A DNA stretch of 64,000 nt, taken from positions 3,658,001 to 3,722,000 of the forward strand of contig JAJHTX010000003.1 of NCBI GenBank assembly GCA_032164295.1. The letters run 5' to 3'. Position 1 is the first letter of the stretch; every line of letters begins with the position of its first letter. Positions 47,340-57,982 of the stretch are shown one piece after another. Below the pieces are notes generated by a model. The model saw only the letters and a list, made by a program, of their open reading frames with translations. It had not been told where the DNA came from and made no database searches. Source of the DNA: Inonotus obliquus. Taxonomy: Eukaryota; Basidiomycota; Agaricomycetes; Hymenochaetales; Hymenochaetaceae. Both the position numbers and the translations under genes were made by a program.

Positions 47340-48075
47340 TCGAGACGACGATGTGGATGTTGAAGGATGGAGGGATGTCATTATTTGCCCTCCTTGCAGT
47401 CGAAAGCTGATGGAAATTATAGAAAATTGGGATGAGCAATGGAGGACTTTGCTCAGGGACGAAGACGAGCCAGGGCAGCATCTCCTTTCAGAGAGAGAGA
47501 ATAAAAAGGGTGCAAAGCAGTATCATTCCAAGTATGGGAACTGCGCGCAAAGTGGCGTATCATACTAATCATCCCAAGTATAGCGACAGAGCGCAGAACA
47601 GAGCAAGCAGTCATTCCAAGTAAGAGTGCAAATAGAGAAAAGTAATCATTTCAGGTTTGGGAACTTGAATAGCGCAGAGCAATCCTCATATCGCACATGT
47701 CTCTATCTAGCACCGGTGTCTTCGTCCGGGTCTCTGGTCACGCCACCAATTCGAGAGATCGGATTAACTGAACCTCTCTATTGTTTACTTTGCAAAGATT
47801 ACTCAGTGTGCATACATGTGATTGCAGGTTGCGTTTTTGCACTGTTCCCATACTTGGGGGGATGATAAATTATTACTTTGCACTGCGCTACTCCCATTCG
47901 TGGGATGATTGTTTTGCGCTGTTCGCAAACTTGGGATGCTCTGTTGGATGATTACGTTGAGCTATATCCAAACTTGGGATGATTTCCTGCACTGTTTCTT
48001 GCTTGGGGTGATTGCTTTGCGCTCCGTTCCCATACTTGGAACGATATTGCTTTGTACCTCTTTCTGTAAAGCAAT
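47340..48075. repeat. Fold-back structure FB2, right arm truncated
   Basis: The left arm 47340-47625 matches 45139-45400. Minisatellite copies fill 47830-48060. Only about 55 bases of the right arm remain (48021-48075, ending ctgtaaagc). It repeats the order seen in FB1, so it belongs to the same tandem duplication. Confidence 0.6.
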
Positions 48076-50612
48076 CCGGCGAGTCGCGCCGCCAGGGCAG
48101 TAACGCAGGACATCAGTCCTCATGCAGCGATTTGAGCCAGATTTGAAGGAGAGTACTGTGTATAGTCAGGAGTGATATCTGTTAAATAGACTAGATATCA
48201 TGTACGTGTATACCTCAACTCATATATCCCCTTTTGGGTTTGAATCCTTTCGACAAAGGATTCTGTCCAGCACAGAGTCAAGAGAAAACAGCCCTTAGTG
48301 AACGAGCGAGGTGAGAACCAGATTGAGAAGACAGTGGCAGAGTGCGAGTCGAAGTGAGTCATCGTGACTGAACTGTGGACAAGAATCCTCCAGCGGGAAC
48401 GTATCAGTGTTGACTCTGCAGAATGCAAATCAAGTGGATGGTGCACTAATTGGATATAAATCAGTGAGCATTTATTTATGGATGCATGACATACGAGGCC
48501 GAGACTTTCATCGCGGCATATGGCTTCATCTTCATGGTAGCCAGTATGCGCCGCTTATAATCTTGTTTGATTTCACCGTTACAGAGCAGAAACCGGAGAA
48601 CGCAGAAAACGGAGGTGTAGTTCGGAGTTTCCCGTAAACCGTACATGATATGGTAAACTTGGGAAGAAGTTCTTTCAGTATCCAAGCGATCATTTATAGA
48701 CGGGTACACATACGTGTTTCATGAACCAGATTTGTTGAAAAAAACGAGAGGATGGTTATGGACCTTGGGAGATGCTGAACACATGTACACTCGAGCCTGA
48801 GTGTAGCTCACTGATCAAGTAAACCGACGGTCCGAGTCCTTGCTGATCGTGCGGTACAGGAAGGCGAAGATGCGGTTTACTCGATCAACGAACTATTCCC
48901 CGAGTGTACATGTGTTCGGCATCTCCCAGAGTCCATAAGCATATAAGTATATAGGCCAGTGAATATAAACTATTTACAATACGCTACGACGCCCTATCCA
49001 TGCCATCCCAACCGTGTGCGAAAGTTCGAGGGTTCTGAATAACTTATCAGTATCGATGACAAAAATGTACAAGTACTAGTAGTACTCATACTTCAGAAGT
49101 GACTCCTAACGTAATCGATGGTGGGAAACTGATGCCTTATAGTTTGAACGCGCCGTGTCGTTTGTGAACAAACCACCACATCAGGATAAACGTAAAGGCC
49201 GGGGAATTGCAAGAACAGATACAATAATTATGGGATACTACAGAATTCGAAAAAGAGTCAGAACATAGCCAGAATGACCCATGATCACCGACTTGGCATT
49301 CCTGGGCGGTCATCAGTCAAAAATAACCAGCCCTAATCAACAAGTGCAAGTGCACGTACTGATTGCGGTTTGGTATTTTTCGTTGCAACGCGTCTTCCTC
49401 CTCCACCCCACCACGACTTTCTCCAAACTACGCACCTGTCTAAGGGAGAGCATATTATACAATTTGCATCACATCTCCCACCTTATGACCGTGTTGCTTC
49501 ACTACTGGTAGCCTACTTCTCGAACGTGTCCCGGTTCGTTGTAAGTCCTGTCCTTTATCTTGCGTTTGTGAACATTTCGACTTTTGAAGTAGTCTCTGAG
49601 ACGAGAACTCACCTGGAACCCAGCTGTCGTGTTGGAGACGGCAAGAATCGTTTCCTTGCGGAGCGGAAAGGGTCGTCCGGTTTCAACGAGGAAGATTGAT
49701 GACGCGCACGACTGTGTCGACCGCCATGCAAGATGAAATTTCTATTCTCCGAGTTTGAGTCGTCTTGAGGGGCGGGAGGTCACGACACGTGATGTGACGA
49801 AACGTGTCGATCGCCGTTCCGTGACTCCGATTGCATTCGCATTTTAAACTTGAACGAGACCACATTCCCGGATCGTCCGATCAAATTTCTCCGTCTGCAC
49901 CAGCATTTACATATCAACTAATATCATGCATTTCATTTTACTCTCGTATCAAGACTACTCAAGTGACTGGTCACCTCATTGCTTTGCCAAGCTTTGCCAC
50001 GATCCGGGCTTCTGCGGGATAAGGAGCTATGCACGCTTGTTCTAACCTTCATTCACTGGCACTCCCAGAACTTTCTTTCACTGCAATAGGTTCTTGGCGA
50101 CATGCCCTATCACCCGTTGCTTTGCACAGCTCTTTCTGAATAAATCGTGAAGGGCAGGAAAGGAAATTTGCATTAACGCCTTGCACTGCATTGCCAGCCA
50201 GCTCAGGTACCACATCAACTGCAGAAGTAGGAATATCCCATGTGCTATACCACATATCAACTTGTCCGCGCTAACACGATTTGATAGCATATCAGGGATA
50301 ATTATGGCAAAGTCGTCTCTCCAGGCAGTAACATAGTCAAGTCTTGATGGTCGACCAATAACCCCCGAATTGAACAGCTTATCAGTTATTGTCGATCCTG
50401 CCCTGTCCTAAACGTACAGCTTTGCCGGTAAGAAAACGGCTGGCAACGAACTCCATCATGGTTTTTTGATCCACGGTTCGGTGTTGGGTGGGATGATTGT
50501 ATAGATCAACGATAACAGATAGACGCTCGACGACGCTCTGCCACAGCGGATAATTACGGTCACTCAATATCCTACCTAGCCAGTCCCATCGAGTCATTTC
50601 CTTACGGACATT
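48076..50612. other. Gene-poor intergenic region
   Basis: About 2.5 kb with no ORF that I can support on either strand. It contains the 187-bp hairpin repeat at 48754-48940. The rest looks like diverged non-coding sequence. Confidence 0.5.
48754..48940. repeat. Hairpin repeat (MITE-like), arms about 70 bp
   Basis: 48754-48826 pairs with the reverse complement of 48873-48940 at roughly 80-85 percent by eye (gggagatgcygaacacatg, tgtacactcg, gatcragtaaaccg). The loop is about 46 bases. No clear target duplication. Confidence 0.65.
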
Positions 50613-50620
50613 GTATAAAA
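50613..50620 (+). promoter_or_regulatory. TATA box of ankyrin-Clp gene 2
   Basis: tataaaaa lies 61 bases before the ATG at 50681. An out-of-frame ATG at 50626 opens a 58-codon overlapping upstream ORF, if the transcript starts before it. Confidence 0.5.
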
Positions 50621-50680
50621 AGGTCATGGATACTGGATATCCCCCATATCTGCACCAGGGAAAGTCTCACTGTTACGCCT

Positions 50681-53600
50681 ATGGTCCAACAGCAGCTTGG
50701 GCCCAGTCCCATTCTTGCGAAGCAGGCCTACTTACTCCTGGCAATTCTGAAGGTCCTATTCCGCCTTTTGCTTTCTCTTGTACAAGGAGTTATCTCGCTT
50801 GAAGATGTGCTCGCTCAGTTCCAGGCTCTGCGACCGGATTGTCCTCCACCCTCTGATACTACGCGGAGCTCCTCCCCCGTGTCGGACATACAGAGCGATT
50901 CGACGTGTACTGTTCCTGACGAGAACATATCAACGAGACTAGTGAGTACTACCCGCGCTCTCTGTAGGGCAATAGTGCGGCGGGACATCAAAGCTGTGAC
51001 TCGGTATGTGATGGGAAATTTCATTGTATTCGACGGGCGCTTAATTTTATTATCGTCATTATACAAAGCATGCTGGAAGCTTCCTCTCATCTCGTGGGCA
51101 AGCGCCACGAGGGAGGTTGGTACCCGTTACACGCCGCGGCGTTATCTGGCGATATCGAACTCGTGAAGCTTGTGCTTTCATACCCTACAGTGGATGTCAA
51201 TGTCGCATACCAGCCATCAAATGATGAGACTTCCACATCCACAGATCGCGAATATGAGCTTGGCACACGAGTGGAAGATACAAGAGGGGCGACGCCATTG
51301 CATTTTGCAAGCATGATCGGGAACATCGAAATCATTCGTCTGCTTGCCAGTCACGGTGCTCTTTTCATGACGACGGACGAAAAGAATCGCGAGCCGATTC
51401 ATTACTGCGATATCCAGGATGGTGGGGAGGCCATCACTGTACTACAAGACTTATACATCAGGTGGAAAGCGCGTGACGATTTCTTCAGAGGTATGTCTCG
51501 CTATCATTGTATGCGATGGGATAGTAATCATTCTTCGTTGATTAGATGATGCAGTCACGGTTGAAGATCTAGCACAGATGATTCGCGATAATAAGTACGA
51601 GCTATTCGAAAGGTGAGTATCAGGAATGACAAGTGAAACTCTCATTATTTGGCTGATGTTGGCCATCGATCAGGTCTATAAAGAAGAGTCCCGAGCTAGT
51701 CTCACAGATGACATTTTACCAATTTATGCTCCTGCACCTCGCCGTCATCCGCCGCCGCCATCATTTCGTCAAGTTGCTTATCGCAACCGACCAAAACCTA
51801 GTAAACATGATTGATTTCCGATCATTATATGACTCTGCATCATCGCATGAATCCTTTGCCCCACGAGCCGTTCCGCATGAGCACGTAAAGAATGCAACAC
51901 CGCTTCATTACGCGTGTCTTGCACAGGACATGGAGCTTGCGAAAATTCTTCTTGAAGCCGGTGCAGATTGGACGAGGAAGGACTGGAAAGGAAGGCTACC
52001 CGAAGAGTTGATTCATGCTCCTGACCTCGAGGTAGAGGAGCTTAAGAGTACGTTTGTTCAGCTGCGCGATGCAGAGGATGAGAAGAGAAGGAAGGAAGAG
52101 GAGGAAAGACGTAAGGCGGAAGAGGAGAGGGAGAAAAAGGAGCAAGAAAAAGGAGGGGAAGAAAAGGAAAGGGAAGGCGAGGAGAAAGTGAAAGGGGAAG
52201 AGGAAGAGGAGGAAACAAAACCGGTTGATGCCGAGTTAGAGAAATCGGATAATCCAGAAGCTGATGGTGGGAATACGGACGATGGCGACTCGACGCCCTC
52301 CAAGGTTTCTATCGGTATGCATCCGGTTGTTATGTTGCCTTAAATAAAACTTACTCTTTCGTGAATAGAGTCCTTGTTGTATCTCGAGAGCGCGATCAGT
52401 GAAAAACTTGTTGGTCAACGTGGTCCAATCCGTGCCGTCGCAAACGCCATTAGACTCCGTGAAAGCCACTGGGTGGATCCCGATCGACCACTTACGATGC
52501 TCTTCCTCGGGAGCTCGGGTGTCGGGAAGACGGAATTGGCGAAGCAGTTGGCACTACTGATCCACGGAAAGGATGGGACCTCATCAAAGAAAGGCGATAG
52601 TATCTCTAAACTTGAAGAAAACCATGGATTCGTACGACTTGATATGAGCGAGTACCAGGAACGTCACACTGTTTTTAACCTGATTGGTATGTCGAGTCCT
52701 CCGAGAGAGATCGAGACAAGCTCTGATTACTGGTTTCTTCTTCCCAGGCTCGCCAAAGAGTTATGTAGTGAGTGTAACTCTATAATAGTGTCCTGACTTC
52801 TGGAAATAACGGGTTTCAAAGGGATATGGTGATGGTAGTGCATTGACGCGACCGTTGAAAGAAAATCCCAAAGCAATCGTATTGCTGGACGAGATCGAAA
52901 AGGCTCATCCCGATGTTCTGGTTACGTTCCTTCAAGTCTTCGACGATGGACGGATAAGGGATTCTCAGGTATGATTCTCATCTCGTACTACTTTTGCTTA
53001 TTGAGCTGATGGAACACGTTTTGGACAGGACGGAGTAATTTCTTGTAAAGACGCCATTTTCATTATGACGTCGAACATCGCAGCGGACCAGATCAAGGAG
53101 GCCGCTCCGAGACTTCGCTTGGCCATATCTCAGTCCGAAGAGGAAGGACGAGCTGACTCTTATTTCAGCTCCATTCAGGAATTCACGCGTTCGATTCGTC
53201 CAGAGTTGAAGAAACATTTGAAGCGAGATGAATTCGTAGGGAGAATTAACCAGGTTGTGGTGTTCTTACCCCTGAGCCAGGAGGAAATTGAACATGTTGT
53301 TCGGTATGAGTTGGAGATTTGGCGTAAACGAGCGGAGGCGAAACATAAGATTACATTAACCTGGACGGATGAAGGTACAGTTTCCCTCAATCTTTATTTT
53401 GTGTCTTGCTGAAATATTCTTCTTCTTTATCTTTGATACAGTCGTGCGTAAGCTAGCCAAAGCGTATGACGTCAATTACGGTGTACGTTCGGTCGCAAAC
53501 GAAGTGCAACGGATCGCCGTACAGCTGGTCGCAGACGCATATATCAGGGGTCAGATTGCAGATAGGTTCGTTCTTCTCAGCACTCTTAGTTCGTCTTCCA

Positions 53601-53777
53601 TTATCACATTTTTACTGAATTCTATTGCTATGTAGCTGGCACTGTGCATTGGTAATGAACGATGATGAGGATATCACCATGATCGCAAACTCCCCACCCC
53701 AAGAAAAGTGGGATGTCGACATAGATGCGTATTTTACTGGGTTTAGAACTGAGCAATGCATACACGGTTTGCATTGA
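50681..53777 (+). CDS. Ankyrin-repeat Clp/Hsp100-type AAA+ ATPase, paralog 2 (CLPB/SKD3-like)
   Basis: Ten-exon model: 50681-51003, 51069-51490, 51546-51612, 51674-52314, 52369-52686, 52748-52767, 52822-52968, 53029-53374, 53442-53565, 53636-53777; 849 aa. Exons 5-9 have exactly the lengths of paralog 1 (318, 20, 147, 346, 124). Same layout: hydrophobic N-terminus ([19 protein letters not shown]), ankyrin-like repeats ([41 protein letters not shown]), a very charged K/E segment longer than in paralog 1 ([17 protein letters not shown]...), then the Clp domain with Walker [24 protein letters not shown], Walker [14 protein letters not shown] and sensor-2 GVRS. The C-terminus lacks the PE repeats and ends after [12 protein letters not shown]. 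It has the same orientation as paralog 1, so it arose by local duplication. The disaggregase role is inferred from family. Confidence 0.85.
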
Positions 53778-54254
53778 GAAGATTAGGAGGAAATTAGCCA
53801 ACTGTACACCATGGAAGCTAGACACTTGTAAAAACATTCATCACCGCATCGCAAGGAAGCGTTATGTATTGTGGAACCGCGGATTCTCTGTGTTACTACA
53901 TACTTACTGAGCCGAATGAAGAGAAGAATTTAATGTAATCGTAGATTTTTATGATGCTTTTCATATCGAATCAGACGGGCCAATGGGATATATGCGAGAA
54001 TAAAGGCACAATGGAAGTCGCAAAGCTACTAAAACCACTTGGTATCTATCTAACATTAGCAAATACTTAGGCAGCACTCCGAGTCAATAAGTGACTAGCT
54101 AATAAGAACGGGGCAGGAGTGACGGAGGTCTCAAGGAAGGTACGGTTGGTGCCCGCGACTAGACTGTATCAGTGCGAACAGGCAAATAAACGACGAAGTG
54201 TCCCAAAAGTACAACTCGAACGAACAGAGAACAGAGAAAGACCTCACCAGCCCA
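53778..54254. other. Intergenic region between convergent genes
   Basis: About 480 bases between the stop of ankyrin-Clp gene 2 and the stop of the minus-strand lipase gene. It should hold both 3' ends. No other feature seen. Confidence 0.5.
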
Positions 54255-56013
54255 TCACAGCTCGAATGCATCCGCCCAGTGCTGAAGCACACCCCAACCG
54301 CGTTTGTGGAACGGGTAATTCTTCACATCACGCGAGATGATTGTCGCATGCGAGTTGAGCAGTGGGTCAATATATGCACGATGTTTCGTTATTGTCGGCA
54401 GTGCGTTTAGCGAGCGGACCATTTCCCGCTGCGCAGGTGTGAGCAAAGGTTGACCTGGTGCGGGCTTTGATGATTTTTCACCAGTCTTTGTGTCCGCGAC
54501 CTCTTTGGCTGGCGTGCCCCAATCCACGGAGGATGATGCCTTACCGTTGGCGTTATGCGACTTCTCGGCTCGAGGCGGTGCCTTAGCGGACATGGTTGCA
54601 CCTTGATCATCTTCTATGGCCTCTACAACTGCTTCCTCGATCTCTCGTTCTAAACGTGAGAATGTATGCACAAGCGTGCTCGTCCGTAGAGACTCGTCAC
54701 TTTCAAGCAACTTTATACGCGCCCGCGAGGATCTCGCGTGAAGAGAAAGTCGGATGATAACAAGCAGGAGGAACGTTGGAAGAAGTACGGGAAGCAGAAC
54801 AGTTGCAAGCTTTAAGACATGAGTCAAGGTCTTAATGGTACCCAAAACATGTGGACTACTCACGAATCTAAGAGGCGGCCTCAAAGATTGAAGCTGTGGA
54901 GGGAGGTAACGATTTGGGTTGAAACTCTGGAACCAGGCCGAAGAGAAGAGTGCTGGTGACTCCTTGACGGGAGGCTTTTCGGGTATGTTGAACGAAGTTA
55001 TAATTGGGTCATACTTTGAATCGAAGTATCTAAGGGACAGCATTTAGCGCGAGCAATACAACAGCATGCAGGAGGATCGAACGTACAGTTCTATGCCAGT
55101 CTTCTCACGAGCCGCAAAGGGGTCCCCATGTTCAATAAGTGAGGTTGCGTATGGTACGGTTCGATCATTCACGCTGAATCATCGGTTCAGTTGGTTTAAC
55201 TGCGAAGAGATTACTTGTAACATACGCATTCCCGTAAATGCGAGCATGGTCGAACAGGGATAAAGCCTGATAGAATATTTCCTCTACAAATGTCCAAAAG
55301 TCACACATATGTCCATCGATGTCACACATGGGAAGCTACTCACTCGAATCTGCCATTACTTCAAGAAGAGGCCGTCCGCTGACGCCCCACTTGTCAACCG
55401 CATAGAATTGCTCGCCTGTTCTGCTCAGAAGAGTGGGCCCGAGAGTGGCAAGAATGATCGACCAGATGGATGATGAACGCAACAGACCAATGTGTGGTGT
55501 GGCAAACGTGGTGAAATTGACTGGCTTGACATTGGAGAAGAATTTACGCTGGTAAAGAATGCTGATTAAAGAGTCAGTCACGACACAAATCGAGATAGAG
55601 TGATAGCAGTCGAGCCACGCGGCTACATACCCTATAACATAGCGTGCCAGTAAACCACCCAGACTGTAGCCAGTGATAGAGAACCGAACTACATTAAAGC
55701 CGGAAGACTTGACTTCATCGACCTTTTCAAGGATCTGAAAGGAAGGCGTCATATGCGAATGCCACCCTGGTACATGGGATGGTCATGAACGCACCTCGTC
55801 AGCGATCCTTTCACCTCCCCAGTCGATCCCATCGTAGGTGGACTCTTCTCTATTTGAATGGGCTACCATGACCTCAAGTCGAGTCCCACCGCCGTCTTTC
55901 GATGTTTCTGTGCCCTTGGTCTCCTTGATGATGCGTTCCATCTCAGCGAGATGACCAGGATTCCCCCACATCCCATGAACAAGGACGAGAAGATGTACGT
56001 CGTGCGCAGACAT
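54255..56013 (-). CDS. DUF676-type lipase / serine esterase with membrane anchor
   Basis: Six-exon model: 56013-55795, 55734-55631, 55561-55344, 55283-55226, 55173-55087, 55029-54255; 486 aa. It opens MSAHDVHLLVLVHGMWGNPGHL, the oxyanion-side HG motif of alpha/beta hydrolases, and has ITGYSLGGLLARYVIG with the nucleophile Ser at about residue 97 (GxSxG). KPVNFTTFATPHIG and RIYGNAVNDRTVPY are typical of the DUF676 family (PF05057), which includes the yeast lipases Rog1 and Lpl1. One hydrophobic segment (VLLPVLLPTFLLLVII, about 300-323) probably anchors it to a membrane or lipid droplet. The C-terminal part has a polar linker and ends with HKRGWGVLQHWADAF, where a His may complete the triad. 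Substrate is presumably a phospholipid or acylglycerol (inference). Confidence 0.85.
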
Positions 56014-57982
56014 GGCGATTAGGCCTTGGATGTTGAAGCAGAAATTCAATCAGGTAAATCCAGGGGGGATGATAGTGGTGAGGAAGAAAGCGTCGTTGGC
56101 GTTTTACTTACTAACGAGGTTTTTGTTTGTTGCTGCTGCGCGCAGGGTGAGCGATGACGACAAGAGCGTCGATCACGGCCATCAAGCATCAAATCTCGGC
56201 ATTTTTTGATCGCTGATCCCTGAGTTTTCTCTCTCCATTTTCAACTTCACTTGACTACTCGCTTCAGCTACCTCCTCATATTTGGTTTTTCGTTCACCGG
56301 GCATTCTCTATAAGCGGTATATATTCTATCCATTATATCAGGCTCTTCCACTACCTTTCTTGTTCGAAGAAATGATGCTTGTCGATTGATTTCTCGCTAC
56401 CCGATGTTCGCTGTGGCTGACGACCTGTTAAAAACTACCACACCTATGAAAAAGCGCATGTACCTGACAATCTCAAGACAGGGGCCGTCGCGGATAAAAT
56501 AGTGGCCTCGAGGCTCGTTGACCACTAGATCGTACCTAGTCGGACTTTATTTATGGAGGTGTTAGCCCATATGGGGTCGAGAGCCACATGAATCAGAACA
56601 CAACTATATAAACATCAGAATGTTTTCTATTGCCGCGCGATACTGGTTCTTGTCTTAATTTTGGCGGAACTCCGCCTTTCCTGCGCGTATGAACCTGATC
56701 AGCGACTAGTATGCGCATATTGTTCAATCCAGCAACTTAATCAAGGCGGAGAATAGGGTAGAATCAGGCTGGCCATGATGCAATGAGTGAAAATTCTGGA
56801 TCGACTTAACCAGTCAGTGAAATCGCCGTTGAGGGTCCTGTTGTACCTCGTATGTGTATGTCCAGATCGCTTAAAGTCGCTTAAGTGTCAGGCTATTGGA
56901 GGTATTGGTCATGAAACTACAAGCCAAGCAACCTTCCCGCTACACTGAAAATGCCAAGTCTATCGCTGTGGCCACTCAATAACACTGACGTCTATGCACG
57001 GTCAGATCCATAGGAGATGATCGTACCTGCTGCTGTCCTGGTTATCTCTTGGTTGGAATTTATAAATTGCATTGCTACGAGTATCGAGATACGTAGGGAA
57101 CGTGCCAGGCGTTCTTCAATGAGAACATAATATTAATGTCGATATGCTTGATTGTCCGGTTGGCTTGTAAAATATACATTCAACTTGGACTTTGGCACTA
57201 GATCATCAGACTTGATGGCTATAAGTGGTGCTTATCGCTAAGACAGACCTGTGGTTTTTCGACTTCGCATCAATCATTGCACAGGCAGCGAGAAATCAAC
57301 GAACGAGGGACTGCCGTAATTGAGGTGGACACATATACCGGGTGACGATGGACTAATGATAGAGACAGCATGTGCACAGCTTCCTGAGTATTGAAACTAT
57401 ATATTACATAGATTACCGAAAGGCATAAGGAACACGGCGATGGAACACAGAGAGACATAAGAAGCTCCTGTCTCGCGCGAATCTTCAAGTTGGAACAGCG
57501 AGCATTCATACGGAAGAAGGTGGCAATAGAGTGAGGGTAGACCCAAGAGTATCGAATCATGCATGTACTGATAGAGCAACCGGACCTCGGCGTCAAATCC
57601 ATCATGCCGCCAAAGCGCAAGGCCTTCATCCTGAGCGCTTTACAGTTGACGCTTGAGCGCCAGTCGTATCCACTGTAAGGATGATAACGATCGGGTATAT
57701 AAGTTGAGCCATGTCTTTCTCATTGACGGAGAGAACCTTCGCGGTACGTGTGTACGACCGCGCGGCAGTGGAACACTCAGGGGAATGAATCTATATCGTC
57801 GTCACCAAACTAACATTAACTTTAAGTGACTGACATTGTCAATTAGTGACAATGTGACATAATCGGATAAATATAGCATCACGAGACTCGGTCACGTGTG
57901 GACAGCTACAAGTTTCCGCAGCCAGAATCCGCAGTCACGTTGTTACTTAGTCCTAGCCCTCATTCACTGCTAATCCGCTCTC
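56014..57982. other. Intergenic region between divergent lipase and transcription-factor genes
   Basis: About 2 kb with no supported gene on either strand. Open stretches near 57270-57629 (minus) lack protein-like composition or start context. A TATA-like gggtatataag lies near 57694. Nothing repetitive was noticed. Confidence 0.5.

Noticed and set aside
45670..48060. CRISPR-like array from the regularly repeated TACTTGG core
   Set aside because: Repeats are degenerate, spacing varies, both orientations occur and the host is a eukaryote. It is a minisatellite.
48407..48709. Short frames on both strands at 48407-48709
   Set aside because: Mutually overlapping, lacking splice partners and codon bias; not supported as genes.
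57270..57629. 119-codon minus-strand frame between lipase and transcription-factor genes
   Set aside because: No ATG context, no protein-like pattern, no splice-linked partners; probably chance.
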